DNA of 64,000 bases from Roseateles_B sp041906185 (lineage in GTDB: Bacteria > Pseudomonadota > Gammaproteobacteria > Burkholderiales > Burkholderiaceae_C), in assembly GCA_041906185.1 (NCBI GenBank), contig JAYRJQ010000001.1, positions 124,001 through 188,000 on the forward strand, read 5' to 3'. This document shows, in pieces, positions 17,913 through 28,638 of this stretch. The notes under the pieces were generated by a model, which was not told the origin of the DNA, searched no databases, and saw only the letters and a program-made list of their open reading frames with translations. Each line of letters begins with the position of its first letter. Positions within the stretch are counted from its first letter, which is position 1. A program made the translations under genes and the position numbers.

Positions 17913-18206
17913 ATGTCCTCCGTGCTTGACTCCTGTCAAGATCGCCGGCGTGGTGCAACAGCCAGGAATGCTCCGGTGGATTGGGTTCTCGTCGCTTTCG
18001 TTCTGTTCAAGGGCCTGGTCTTCCTCGCAGGCATGGTGTTCGCCATCAAGTGGCATTACGACCGCGAGAAGATGACGTTGGGCCGGCGCGTGCTGCTCGG
18101 CATGACCGCCAAGTACCTCGCCGTGTTCATGCTGCTGCTGCTCATCGTGCTGAGCCTGACCTTCGGGCTGGCCAGGACGCTCGGCATGGACTTGAGCCTG
18201 CCCTGA
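17913..18206 (+). CDS. Hypothetical two-helix membrane protein
   Basis: A 97-residue frame with two strong membrane helices (about 23-45 and 69-90) joined by the charged loop KWHYDREKMTLGRR. The first 20 residues look non-native and the true start could be further in. No family recognised. It converges on the anti-sigma gene. The 163-bp gap upstream shows nothing else. Confidence 0.5.
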   Translation: MSSVLDSCQDRRRGATARNAPVDWVLVAFVLFKGLVFLAGMVFAIKWHYDREKMTLGRRVLLGMTAKYLAVFMLLLLIVLSLTFGLARTLGMDLSLP

Positions 18207-18269
18207 GGGGCACGCCCTCTCGCTGGGTGACGGGTTCCCGCTCACGCCGCGCGGGCGCTGCCGCCGCCC

Positions 18270-19199
18270 TCAGCCTTGAAGGTCCCGATACACCCGCTCG
18301 CTCAGCCGCTCCAGATGCGCGGCGTCCACCGAGGCGCTCAGGGCATAGGCCAGCGGCCCGTCCATCCAGTAGATGCTGCGGGTGAGGAGCTCGCCCTGGC
18401 GCTGCTCGCTGCGCTGGAAGGCGGTGCCGCCGTGGCGGGCGGCGGGGCGGCCGTCGACGGCGATGTAGAGGGTCAGGCGTTGCCCCTGGGCGTTCTCGTA
18501 CATGAGCTGGGCCCGCGCCAGGGAGGCGGCCGCGCCGGGCGCCGCGGCCTCGCCTGCGGGCAACAGCCGCCCGCCCATGAGCCGGAAGCCGTCGGCCTGC
18601 AGATCCGGTGCGCGCAAGGGCTGGCCGAGGCGCTTGGAGAGCCACTGCAGCAGGTGGTCCTGCTCGCTGGCGGCCACCTCCACGGGATGGCGGCGCTCGA
18701 CCTGGTAGACGGCGTGCGCAATGGCCGCGTCCCGCACGAAGGACGGGGCCACGGGCGTGGCGCGCGCCTGCTGCTGGGGATCGGACTGCCGGCCCCACAG
18801 CCAGCCCAGGCCGGTACCTACCGCGCCGGAAACGGCCGTGGTGCCGACCAGCAGCCACATCGCGGCCTGGCGCTGCGCCCACCAAGGCAGGGGTGCCTGC
18901 GGCGCCTGTGGGGGCGGCGAGGCACGCAGGCCGCGCAGGGACGCCAGCACGGCATCCGGCACGGCTTCATCGAGGCAGTCGGCCTGCAGGCCCTGCAGCG
19001 CCTGGCGCTGGTCCTGCCACGTCTGCACGCGGGCGGCGAGCGCCGGCCAGTCCTCCAGGCGCTGCCGCAGCGCCTGGGCCTCGACCGGCGTCAGCTGGCC
19101 ATCGACGAGCGCATGCAGGCTCGGCTCGTCGGGCGGGATCGGCGGGGAGGGCGGCGCCGGGGCGCGCGCGTCGTCGCCGGGCTCGTGCGGGGCACTCAT
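18270..19199 (-). CDS. Transmembrane anti-sigma factor
   Basis: A 309-residue protein: proline-rich start, anti-sigma-like helix LHALVDGQLTPVEAQALRQR (about 28-47), one membrane helix (about 112-132) and a periplasmic domain of about 175 residues. It lies 34 bp downstream of an ECF sigma gene on the same strand, the usual arrangement for a membrane anti-sigma that releases its sigma on an envelope signal. No zinc HC-x3-C motif is visible, so it belongs to a zinc-less group. Confidence 0.8.
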   Translation of the reverse strand: MSAPHEPGDDARAPAPPSPPIPPDEPSLHALVDGQLTPVEAQALRQRLEDWPALAARVQTWQDQRQALQGLQADCLDEAVPDAVLASLRGLRASPPPQAPQAPLPWWAQRQAAMWLLVGTTAVSGAVGTGLGWLWGRQSDPQQQARATPVAPSFVRDAAIAHAVYQVERRHPVEVAASEQDHLLQWLSKRLGQPLRAPDLQADGFRLMGGRLLPAGEAAAPGAAASLARAQLMYENAQGQRLTLYIAVDGRPAARHGGTAFQRSEQRQGELLTRSIYWMDGPLAYALSASVDAAHLERLSERVYRDLQG

Positions 19200-19233
19200 G
19201 CGGCTTCCTTGGCAGAGGGGATCGGGGCCGGCG

Positions 19234-19776
19234 TCATTTGACGACTCGCAAGGCGGCGGGGGCGGTGGCTGGATGGGGGCGGGCCGGCTCGCTCATGAGC
19301 ACCCGCAGGCGCTCGCGGGCCCGCGAGAGGCGGGACATGACGGTGCCGACGGGGATGTCCAGCACGCGCGCGGTGGCCTCGTAGCTGAGTTCCTCCACGC
19401 ACACCAGCAGCAGCACCTCGCGCGCGGCCGAGGGCAGGGCGGCCAGGCCGCGCTCCAGGTCCAGGCGCAGGTGGAGCTGCTCATGCGGGCGGTGCTGGCC
19501 CAGCGACTCGTGCCGCTCGTCCAGGCTCTCCAGGCGGGCGGACTGCTCGTCGCGCCACTGGTTCAGGTAGCGACGGTGCATCACCGTCAGCAGCCAGGCG
19601 CGCAGCGCCGCGCCGGGCACACGCTCCGCCACCGGCGCCTGCCAGAGATGCGCCTTGCGGGCGGCGTGCTCCAGGGTGTCCTGCAGCAGGTCGTCCGCGC
19701 GGCTGGCATCGCCGGTCAGCAGCCGCGCATGGCGGCGCAGCCGGGGCAGGTGGGGGAGCGTGTCGTCCAGCGTCAC
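19234..19776 (-). CDS. ECF RNA polymerase sigma factor
   Basis: A 180-residue ECF sigma-70 factor. Region 2 includes ADDLLQDTLEHAARKAHLW (about 27-45). Region 4 includes LPSAAREVLLLVCVEELSYE and the recognition helix PVGTVMSRLSRARERL (about 141-156). It starts with GTG, overlapping the stop of the upstream lipoprotein gene (GTGA), so it is probably translated by coupling. The downstream anti-sigma completes a self-contained regulator. Its targets are not evident; the divergent TonB receptor is a candidate. Confidence 0.9.
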   Translation of the reverse strand: MTLDDTLPHLPRLRRHARLLTGDASRADDLLQDTLEHAARKAHLWQAPVAERVPGAALRAWLLTVMHRRYLNQWRDEQSARLESLDERHESLGQHRPHEQLHLRLDLERGLAALPSAAREVLLLVCVEELSYEATARVLDIPVGTVMSRLSRARERLRVLMSEPARPHPATAPAALRVVK

Positions 19777-20141
19777 GGCGTGGCGGTGTGCCAGACCTTG
19801 TTGACGCCGTCACCCGTGCGGTCGCCGGGCTTCTGGTCCTTCACCCAGTAGTACAGCGGCTTGCTCTTGTAGGCCCACTGGCGGCCGCCGTCGTCGCGCG
19901 TGATGACGGACCAGTCGCCCATGGCCTTGGCGTCGGCGGCGGCCATCAGCGGCGGCCAGTTCATGGCGCAGGGGCCGTTGCAGGCGCTCTTGCCGCCGGT
20001 GTCCTTGTCGAAGGTGTAGAGCGTCATGCCGTTGGCGCCGACGAGGGCGCCGTCCTGCGCGCGGGCCGGGGCGGGCGGCGCGCTGGCGCAGGCGGCCAGG
20101 ACGAGGGCAGGGATCGAGAGGGCGAGTGCAAGGTGCTTCAT
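19773..20141 (-). CDS. Lipoprotein with Yx(F/W/Y)xxD motifs (COG4315-like)
   Basis: A 122-residue lipoprotein: signal peptide with lipobox LVLAAC (Cys18), then the repeated motif seen in MTLYTFDKD and LYYWVKD, with CNGPCAMNWPPL between. Proteins of this type are secreted; their role is unknown. Two ATGs lie close together. GGAG sits six bases before the ATG at 20141, whereas it abuts the one at 20147, so I chose 20141. It is the first gene of a lipoprotein/sigma/anti-sigma operon. Confidence 0.85.
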   Translation of the reverse strand: MKHLALALSIPALVLAACASAPPAPARAQDGALVGANGMTLYTFDKDTGGKSACNGPCAMNWPPLMAAADAKAMGDWSVITRDDGGRQWAYKSKPLYYWVKDQKPGDRTGDGVNKVWHTATP

Positions 20142-20387
20142 GGGCATCTCCAGTGGGGATGAACGGAGAACACGCGGGCGCTCGCCAGTATTCCCTGCGG
20201 CCACAAAAAAAGGGAGCGCGTCGTGTGGGCGCAGCCGTACCAGGCGGATGCGGGCAAGTCCTAAGATAAATATATTCACGAAATGCCAGAATTATTCGCA
20301 AAGGATATGGAAGACGATCCTTTGCGCACGAGCGGCGATCGCCCGCCCGGCGCCCGCCAGACGCCATAGAAACAACGAGGAGACTCC

Positions 20388-23078
20388 ATGAACCGTTCGC
20401 CCCTGTCTGCCCTGCCGTGCCCGCAGGCGGCGCGCCTGAGCCTGCTGGCCGGCGCGCTGCTGGTGCTGGCGGCGCAGGCCCGCGCCCAGAGCGCCGAGCC
20501 CGCCCCCGAGCCGGTGCCCCAGACCCTGCAGCGGGTCGAGATCGTGGGCTCCAGCATCAAGCGCATCCGCGCGGAAGGCCCCAACCCCATCGCCATCTAC
20601 AAGCGTGGGGACATCGAGGCCACCGGCGCGACGTCCACCGTCGAGCTGCTGTCCAAGATGGCGGCGGTGACCTCGTACGACGACGGCAACAACGCCAATT
20701 CCTTCTCCGCGGGCGCCACCAGCGCCAGCCTGCGCAGCATGGGCGCCCAGAACGTGCTGGTGCTGCTCAACGGCCGTCGCCTGGCCAACTACGCCTTCGC
20801 GGCGGGCACCGACACACCCTTCGTGGACCTCAACACCATCCCGCTCGCCGCCGTCGAGCGCGTGGAGATCCTGCGCGATGGCGCCTCGGCGCTGTACGGC
20901 TCCGATGCGGTGGCCGGCGTGATGAACTTCGTCACCAAGACGGATTACCAGGGCCTGGAGCTGGCCGGCAAGCTGGGCCAGCGCACGGCCGGCGACCAGC
21001 GCCGCGGCGAGTTCAGCGTGACGAGCGGTCATGGCGACCTCACCCGGGATGGCTACAACCTGCTGGCGATACTGACGGCCTCGCGCAAGGAGCCGGCACT
21101 GGCCGGCAAGCATGCGCTGGCCCGCAGCAGCGACCTGCGGCCCTATGGCGGCCTGGACCTGCGCGACACCACGCGCAGCCCCGGCTCCATCCTGCGTGTC
21201 GACGAGGGCTACCGCAAGGCGCACCCGGCCTGCCCGGCGGCGCAGGTGGAGACGGACAACATCGGCGACGAATACTGCCGCACCGACCTCGCCCCCGGCG
21301 CCGAGCTGGGCCCGACGCTGCAGCGCCTGAACGCCGCGGTGATGGGCACCAAGGCGCTGGATGCCAACACCACGCTCTTCGGTGAGCTCGTGCTCGGCCA
21401 GAACCGCACGGACTGGCGCGGCGGCTATCCCTCGCTGGAATCGGGCACGGATCACCGCGTCTATCCCAATATGGCGGCCTATGTGCCGGCGCTCGGCCGC
21501 TGGGTCGACGACAAGGGCGTGGCGCACGAAGGCAGCGCGATCCTGGCCTTCCGCTCGGTGGACGAAGCCGGCGAGCGGGCCACGCGTTCCCTGGTGAGCA
21601 ACCGCCGCGCGCTGGCCGGCGCGCGCGGCCTGTTCCGCGGCTGGGACTGGGAGCTGGCGGCCATGTACAGCCGCAGCCAGGGTGACCAGACCGAATACAA
21701 CATGCTCAAGCGCGATGCCGTGCTGGCGGCGCTCGAGAAGGGCGGCTACAACCCCTTCGTGCCCGTGAACACGCGGGCCTCGGCCGAGGCGCTGATGACG
21801 GACGTTCTCAAGCAGGCCACGTCCACCCTCAGCACGGTCGATGCCAAGGTCAGCAACCCCGAGCTGGCGCGCATTCTGGGCGGCCCGCTGGGCGTGGCCG
21901 CCGGCGTGCAGTTCATGCGCGAGGGCATGAAGGAGGTGGCCGATCCGCAGGTCGCCGCCAAGAACATCGAGAACTGGAGCGGCACCTCCTCCGACGGCAG
22001 CCGCCGGGTGGCCTCGGGCTTCGTGGAGTTCAATCTGCAGCCCAATCAATCCACCGAGATCCAGCTGGCCCTGCGCAGCGACCACTACAGCGACTTCGGC
22101 ACCACCACGAACCCCAAGCTGGCGGTGGCCTTCCGCCCGAGCGGCGACTGGCTGCTGCGTGCGGGCTACACGACGGCCTTCAAGGCGCCTTCGCTGCCGC
22201 AGATGCACATGGGCTCGACCAACGCCTACCCGAACGAGGGCATCCGTGACTGGGTCCGCTGCCGCCCGATGGGCCTGAACTACGACCAGTGCGCCTACTA
22301 CCCGCGCCTGACCTATGTGCCCAATCCCGAGCTCAAGCCTGAGCGCAGCTCGATCTGGAGCGCCGGCGTCGCCTTCAATCCGTCCAAGGCGCTCAACACC
22401 ACCGTCGATCTCTACTACCTGAAGCAGAAGGACTCCATCAATCTGCTCGATGGCCAGTACCTCATCGACCACGAGTTCGACACCCCGGGCTTCGCCGAGC
22501 TGATCACCCGCGACCCGCGCAACCCCGCGCTCGAGGCGCGCTATCCCGGCCTCAAGGACGGCCGCCTCAAGTACCTGACGCTGCCGTACAAGAACGTCGG
22601 CGGCATCGAGACCGGCGGCGTGGACTGGACGATGCGCCTGGAGCAGGAATGGGCGGGCATCCGCTTCTGGCTCGAGAACGAGTACAACGCCATCCTGCGC
22701 TACAAGTCCGCCTACACGCCGGACGGCGACCTGCTGGAGCGCGTGGGCGGCTACAGCCAGGAGAAGTGGCGCAACACCATGCGCGTGGGCGGCGAGCAGG
22801 GCGCCTGGCGCGTGCAGCTCAATGGCCTGACGTATGCCGGCGTGCTCAACGTGAGCAGCCCCGCCGCGCTGCAGCCCGGCGTGGACCCCGGCCGCATGCC
22901 CAGCCGCACGGTGTGGGACCTCTCCGTGGGCTACACGGGCTGGCGCAACCTGAAGCTGGACCTCACGGTGCTCAACGTCTTCGACACGAAGCCGCGTTTC
23001 TCCACCGGCTACGGCGGCTTCTATGACGACCGCTACGGCCCGACGGTCCAGCTGGCAGCCCGCTACACGCTGCGCTGA
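20388..23078 (+). CDS. TonB-dependent outer-membrane receptor
   Basis: An 896-residue receptor: signal peptide (to about residue 33, AQARAQ), TonB-box-like QRVEIVGSSIKR, and a plug domain with LRSMGAQNVLVLLNGRRLANY, VERVEILRDGASALYGSDAV and GVMNFVTK. A 22-strand-type barrel follows, ending PTVQLAARYTLR rather than in an aromatic residue. The GSSIKR plug resembles receptors for carbohydrates or complex organics rather than siderophores, but the substrate cannot be read from sequence. It is divergent from the sigma operon across 246 bp. AT-rich DNA at about 20255-20320 and a GAGGAG before the ATG suggest promoter and ribosome site. Confidence 0.93.
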   Translation: MNRSPLSALPCPQAARLSLLAGALLVLAAQARAQSAEPAPEPVPQTLQRVEIVGSSIKRIRAEGPNPIAIYKRGDIEATGATSTVELLSKMAAVTSYDDGNNANSFSAGATSASLRSMGAQNVLVLLNGRRLANYAFAAGTDTPFVDLNTIPLAAVERVEILRDGASALYGSDAVAGVMNFVTKTDYQGLELAGKLGQRTAGDQRRGEFSVTSGHGDLTRDGYNLLAILTASRKEPALAGKHALARSSDLRPYGGLDLRDTTRSPGSILRVDEGYRKAHPACPAAQVETDNIGDEYCRTDLAPGAELGPTLQRLNAAVMGTKALDANTTLFGELVLGQNRTDWRGGYPSLESGTDHRVYPNMAAYVPALGRWVDDKGVAHEGSAILAFRSVDEAGERATRSLVSNRRALAGARGLFRGWDWELAAMYSRSQGDQTEYNMLKRDAVLAALEKGGYNPFVPVNTRASAEALMTDVLKQATSTLSTVDAKVSNPELARILGGPLGVAAGVQFMREGMKEVADPQVAAKNIENWSGTSSDGSRRVASGFVEFNLQPNQSTEIQLALRSDHYSDFGTTTNPKLAVAFRPSGDWLLRAGYTTAFKAPSLPQMHMGSTNAYPNEGIRDWVRCRPMGLNYDQCAYYPRLTYVPNPELKPERSSIWSAGVAFNPSKALNTTVDLYYLKQKDSINLLDGQYLIDHEFDTPGFAELITRDPRNPALEARYPGLKDGRLKYLTLPYKNVGGIETGGVDWTMRLEQEWAGIRFWLENEYNAILRYKSAYTPDGDLLERVGGYSQEKWRNTMRVGGEQGAWRVQLNGLTYAGVLNVSSPAALQPGVDPGRMPSRTVWDLSVGYTGWRNLKLDLTVLNVFDTKPRFSTGYGGFYDDRYGPTVQLAARYTLR

Positions 23079-23155
23079 GCGCATCGACGCTTGTCTCTGC
23101 TGATGGTTGCATCAGTAGCTCTTCGGCGCCGGTGCCTGCGTGCCGGCGTCTTCAT

Positions 23156-23180
23156 GCCCCGCCTTGTGCGGGGCTTTTTT
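23156..23180 (+). terminator. Intrinsic terminator after TonB receptor
   Basis: GCCCCGC (23156-23162), loop CTTGT, GCGGGGC (23168-23174), then TTTTTT. Confidence 0.88.
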
Positions 23181-23223
23181 ATTGGCACGAGAGACGGGTC
23201 GATGCGGCGTTAGGATGCGCGCC

Positions 23224-23799
23224 ATGACGATCGACGAATCCATCGCCCTCGGCCTTCCTGCCGCAAGACCTGACCCTGCTGGCGCCGCCTCGGCCCATCG
23301 CCTCGTCATCACGCCGCTGAGCGCGGACGACGTCGAGCCGCTGGCCGCGGTGCTCTGGCAGGAGGCGGTCTACCGCCACATCGGCGGCCTGCCGCCGGCG
23401 GCGGCGGACGTGGCGGCGTGGCTGCGCGGCACCCTGGCCGGCCCGCGCCCCGGGCAGCCGCCCGAGCGCTGGCTGAACTACGCCATGCGCCTGGCGGACG
23501 GTGGGGCGCTCGTGGGCCTGCTGCAGGCCACCTTGCATGAGGGCATCGCCGAGGTGGCCTTTCTGCTGGCGCCCGCGCACTGGGGCCGGGGCCTGGCCAC
23601 GGAGGGCCTGCAGTGGTTGCATGGGGCGCTGGAGCGCGAAAGTCCCGGCGCGCCCTGCTGGGCCACGACGGTGCCCGGGAACACGCACAGCCAGCGGCTG
23701 CTGGTGCGGGCGGGCTATGCCAGGGTCGCGCCACCGGCGAGGCCGGTGCTTGCGACGTATGACGAGGGCGACTGGGTGTACCGCCGCCTCGTCACCTGA
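23224..23799 (+). CDS. GNAT-family N-acetyltransferase
   Basis: A 191-residue acetyltransferase of the RimJ-like/Acetyltransf_3 type. The CoA-binding segment is AHWGRGLATEGLQWL (about 118-132) and the end fold is GNTHSQRLLVRAGYARV. The ATG at 23224 follows a -10-like TTAGGAT by only six bases, so a very short or absent leader is possible. A copy of the 15-nt motif lies at codons 14-18 and forces rare AGA and CCT codons in AARPDPA. Substrate unknown. Confidence 0.85.
   Translation: MTIDESIALGLPAARPDPAGAASAHRLVITPLSADDVEPLAAVLWQEAVYRHIGGLPPAAADVAAWLRGTLAGPRPGQPPERWLNYAMRLADGGALVGLLQATLHEGIAEVAFLLAPAHWGRGLATEGLQWLHGALERESPGAPCWATTVPGNTHSQRLLVRAGYARVAPPARPVLATYDEGDWVYRRLVT
23263..23277 (-). repeat. 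15-nt dispersed motif, 1 mismatch (in GNAT gene)
   Basis: GCAAGACCTGACCCT; read in the gene's frame it gives Ala-Arg(AGA)-Pro(CCT)-Asp-Pro, with codons rarely used elsewhere in the window. Confidence 0.6.
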
Positions 23800-23803
23800 G
23801 GCG

Positions 23804-23828
23804 CGGCAGGGCCTGATCGGCCCTGCCG
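23804..23828. terminator. Hairpin between convergent genes
   Basis: CGGCAGGGCC and GGCCCTGCCG form a perfect 10-bp stem with a five-base loop between the GNAT and PEP-CTERM genes. No T run on either side, so terminator activity is uncertain. Confidence 0.45.
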
Positions 23829-23838
23829 GAAGGCGTCG

Positions 23839-24444
23839 TCAGGCCTTGCGGCGACGGCCGAAGCCGCCCAGCACGCCCAGGCCCAGGCTGGCCAGGGCCA
23901 GGCTGGAGGGCAGGGGCACGGCATTGCGGGCATCGTCCAGCGTCAGGTTGTCCAGGGCGAAACCGCCGCGGATGCCATCGAAGACCAGGCGGTCGAAGTT
24001 GCCCAGCCCCAGCAGGCTCACGCGCTGCAGCGGCGTGATGGTGTCGAAGTCCACGTGCAGCAGGCCCACCGACGTCAGGCCCAGGAAGGCCTCGATGTCC
24101 ATGCCGATGTTGCTGCCGAAGTTGACCGAGCCGGTGGAGCCCACATCGACGCTCAGGCCGCTGAAGACGCCGCCATCGCTGCGCTTCACGAAGATCTGGG
24201 TGTCGCGGTCGTTCGCGAGAACGCCCGTGCCGTTGCCGACCGGGCCGAGGGACTGGCTGTCCACCTCATGGAAGTGCTGTTCCTGCCCGTCGGGATTGCC
24301 CAGCAGGAAGCCCGAGCGAAGGATCGGGTTGGTGTAGATCGTGTTGACGGCCCCTTCGAAGGTCAGTGTGACAGGCGCAGCCGCGGCAGCAAAGGAGGCG
24401 CCGGCCAGCGCGATGGCACTGATGGCCTTGGACAGCAAATGCAT
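23839..24444 (-). CDS. PEP-CTERM-like exported protein (VPLPSS variant)
   Basis: A 201-residue protein with signal peptide (MHLLSKAISAIALAGASFAA) and a C-terminal VPLPSSLALASLGLG helix followed by RRRK. The sorting motif is VPLPSS rather than the usual VPEP, a known variant class. The body contains a beta-rich domain around FALDNLTLDD near the end. GGGAG six bases before the ATG at 24444 supports this start over upstream in-frame codons. Likely a matrix or surface protein handled by an exosortase. Confidence 0.8.
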   Translation of the reverse strand: MHLLSKAISAIALAGASFAAAAAPVTLTFEGAVNTIYTNPILRSGFLLGNPDGQEQHFHEVDSQSLGPVGNGTGVLANDRDTQIFVKRSDGGVFSGLSVDVGSTGSVNFGSNIGMDIEAFLGLTSVGLLHVDFDTITPLQRVSLLGLGNFDRLVFDGIRGGFALDNLTLDDARNAVPLPSSLALASLGLGVLGGFGRRRKA

Positions 24445-24630
24445 GAAAGCTCCCAGGAGTTGAAGATAGGTGTGACAGACCGCCAGGGGCGGCCCCGAAA
24501 CAGCGGTAACCGATTGCAAGAATCGTGCCCTCGCTGACCGGGGCCGTAGGCATCGGTCCCGGCGTCACTGCCTCCCCCGCGACGCCCGGGGGCTGTCAAA
24601 TAACCCGACAGAGCCTGGGGTGCCCTGGGC

Positions 24631-25904
24631 TCAGGACCCCGAGCGCGCGGCGGCAGCCCGCAGTTTGTCCTTCTTGCTGGGGCGGCGGCCCTTCACGCCG
24701 CCGGTCGCGGCGTTCGCCGGGGCGAGCTCGGTGGGCTCGAAGCCGGCGATCTGCTCGCGAGGCACGCGGCGGGCCTGGCGCTTCTCGATCAGCCGGAAAT
24801 GGCCTTCCGTGGCCGCGCTGACGAAGCTCACGGCCAGTCCCTCGGCCCCGGCGCGGGCGGTGCGGCCGATGCGGTGCACATAGTCCGCCGCGGCGCGGGG
24901 CAGGTCGTAGTTCAGCACCACGGGGAGCTGGGCGATGTCGATGCCCCGCCCGCCCAGGTCCGTGGCCACCAGCACGCGCAGCGCCCCGGACTTGAAGTCC
25001 TCGAGCACCCGCGAGCGCGCGCCCTGGCTCGCGTCGCCGTGGAAGGCCGCGGCGGCGAGGCCCGCTCGGCGCAGCTTGTCGGCGACGTGGTCGCAGGCAT
25101 AGCGCGTGGCCACGAAGACCAGCACGCGCGTCCAGCCCTCCTGCTCGATCAGGTGGCGCAGCAGGGGCGTGCGCCGGGCGGCGTCTACGGTGATGGCGCG
25201 CTCGGTGAGCTTGCGATCGCCCAGGTCCGTGTCCAGCGTGAGCGCCTGGGCGATCGTCACCCGCACCGGGTCGTGCAGCAGCGCGTCGGACAGCGCCTGC
25301 ACCGCGGGCGGGAAGGTGGCGGAGTACAGCAGGTGCTGGCGCTGCGCCGGCAGCCGGGCGAGCACGCGCTGGAGCTCCTCGGCGAAGCCGGCATCCAGCA
25401 GGCGGTCGGCCTCGTCCAGCACGAGGCAGCGCAGCGACGCGAGGGTGAGGCCGTTGTGCTCGAGGACGTCCAGCAGGCGGCCGGGCGTGGCGACGACGAT
25501 GTCCGCGCCGCCGCGCAACGCCATCAGCTGCGGATTGATGGACACGCCGCCGTAGAGGATGGACACCTTCACCGAGACGGCCAGGCAGCGCGCCGCGGCC
25601 CGCAGCAGCGCGCCGGCCTGCGCGGCCAGCTCACGCGTGGGCACGAGCACCAGCACCTGCGGCGCGCGCGCGGCGCCCGCAGCGGCGCGGGCATTCTGCG
25701 ACTCGACCTGCTGCAGGATGGGGAAGGCGAAGGCGGCGGTCTTGCCGGAGCCGGTCTCGGCCGAGGCCAGCACGTCGTGACCCGCGAGGGCGGCCGGGAT
25801 GGCGGCGGCCTGCACGGGCGTCGGGGCCTCGAAGCCCAGCTCGCGGGCGGCGCGCTGCAGGGCGGGCGAGAGGCCCAGGGCGGCGAAGGTGGCGGGCGCG
25901 TTGC

Positions 25905-25908
<4 letters not shown>
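24631..25908 (-). CDS. DEAD-box RNA helicase, RhlE-like
   Basis: A 425-residue ATP-dependent RNA helicase with the full motif set: I AETGSGKTAAF, Ia PTRELAAQ, Ib TPGRLLD, II VLDEADRLLD, III SAT, IV VFVATR, V ATDLGGRGIDIAQ and VI HRIGRTARAG. The basic tail RRPSKKDKLR may bind RNA. It starts with GTG at 25908, overlapping the stop of the dbpA-like gene by four bases (GTGA), so the two helicases are made together. Probably acts in ribosome assembly or RNA decay. Confidence 0.9.
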
Positions 25909-27317
<1,409 letters not shown>

Positions 27318-27407
27318 GCGTGATTGTCGGTCATCGGCGTTCCGCATGGCGAAGGCCGCCGCTGCGTGCCGGGCCCAAGGTGCGCAGGATCTCGCGGAGC
27401 CGGGGTC

Positions 27408-28019
27408 TTAGCGGCTCAGCAATCGCACCCCGAACCCGATCAGGCACACGCCCGCCACCCGCCGCAGCCACTGGCTCATGCGCGGGCTTCCGCGCACGCG
27501 CTCGCCCAGGCGATGCGCCAGCAGCACGGCCACGAGGCCGTAGGCGAAGGTGAGGGCGGCGATGGTGGCGGCCATCACGGCGAAGGTCAGCAGGCCGCGG
27601 TGATGGGCCGGGTCGACGAAGAGCGGGAAGAAGGCCATGTAGAAAACGATGGCCTTGGGGTTGAGCAGCGTGATGAGCAGGGCCTGGCGCAGGAAGTGCC
27701 CCGGCTTGAGCTGCAAGGCTGCGGCCTCGCCCGGCTTCGCGCGCAGCATCTGCCAACCCAGCCAGCCGAGGTACAGCGCGCCGCCCCACTGCACGACGCT
27801 GAAGGCCGTGGGCGAGGCCGCCAGCAGCGCCGCCACGCCCGCCACGGCGGCCCACATCAGCACCTGGTCCCCCAGGATCACGCCCAGCGTCGCCGCCATG
27901 CCGCCGCGCACGCCGCCCTGCGCCGTGGCGCTGATCAGGGCGAGGTTGCCCGGGCCGGGAATGGCCAGGAACACCAGCACGGCGATGACGAAGGCGGGGT
28001 AGTCGGCGATGCCCAGCAT
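27408..28019 (-). CDS. LysE/RhtB-family amino-acid exporter
   Basis: A 203-residue inner-membrane protein with about six helices. The family hallmark FLAIPGPGNLALISATAQGG lies near the start and LLNPKAIVFYMAFFP in the middle. Members export amino acids such as lysine, threonine or homoserine lactone; specificity is not readable. AGGAG seven bases before the ATG supports the start. Confidence 0.9.
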   Translation of the reverse strand: MLGIADYPAFVIAVLVFLAIPGPGNLALISATAQGGVRGGMAATLGVILGDQVLMWAAVAGVAALLAASPTAFSVVQWGGALYLGWLGWQMLRAKPGEAAALQLKPGHFLRQALLITLLNPKAIVFYMAFFPLFVDPAHHRGLLTFAVMAATIAALTFAYGLVAVLLAHRLGERVRGSPRMSQWLRRVAGVCLIGFGVRLLSR

Positions 28020-28089
28020 GGGTGGCTCCTGGTCGGGGGAGCGTCGATGCTATCGGGCCCGGCTGGCGCGAGGCTTGCGCCGCGGGCGC

Positions 28090-28638
28090 TCAGTACGTCC
28101 GGCCGCCCTTGAACTGCGCGTGCTGGCGCCGCTGCAGCGTCGTGTGCTTGCCCATGGCCTCGAAGGTCACGCGGGCGTGGGCATGCATGATCGCGATGCC
28201 CAGGGCGTCCGCCGCGTCCTTGCCCGGCACACCGGGCAGGTTCAGCAGGCGCTGGACCATCAGCTGGATCTGCTCCTTGCTGGCCTGGCCGTGGCCGGCG
28301 ATGGCCTTCTTCATCTGCACCGCGGTGTACTCGGACACCGGCAGCTCGCAGGAGACGAGCGCCGTGATGGCCGCGCCGCGCGCCTGCCCCAGCAGCAGCG
28401 TGGACTGCGGGTTCACGTTGACGAAGATGATCTCGATGGCCGCGCACTGCGCCTCGTAGCGCTGCTGCACCTCGCGGATGCCGTCGAAGAGGATCTTGAT
28501 GCGGCCCGGCAGGTCGCCCGTCGGCACCCCCGTGGTCTTGATCGTCCCGCTGGCCACATAGGCCAGCCGCGGACCGTCCGCGTCGATCACGCCGAAGCCC
28601 GTCGTCTGCAGGCCGGGGTCGATGCCGAGAATCCTCAT
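28090..28638 (-). CDS. ruvC: Holliday junction resolvase RuvC
   Basis: A 182-residue RNase H-fold endonuclease that cuts four-way junctions during recombinational repair. Catalytic acidic residues are visible in MRILGIDPGLQTTGFGVI (Asp7), AAIEIIFVNVNPQST and GKDAADALGIAIMHAH. Its ATG overlaps the TGA of the CdsA-like gene upstream, an unusual partner; ruvA and ruvB are not in the window. Confidence 0.97.
   Translation of the reverse strand: MRILGIDPGLQTTGFGVIDADGPRLAYVASGTIKTTGVPTGDLPGRIKILFDGIREVQQRYEAQCAAIEIIFVNVNPQSTLLLGQARGAAITALVSCELPVSEYTAVQMKKAIAGHGQASKEQIQLMVQRLLNLPGVPGKDAADALGIAIMHAHARVTFEAMGKHTTLQRRQHAQFKGGRTY

Noticed and set aside
20292..23084. 930-codon minus-strand frame opposite the TonB receptor
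   Set aside because: Composition artefact of high GC; the receptor frame has plug and barrel motifs.
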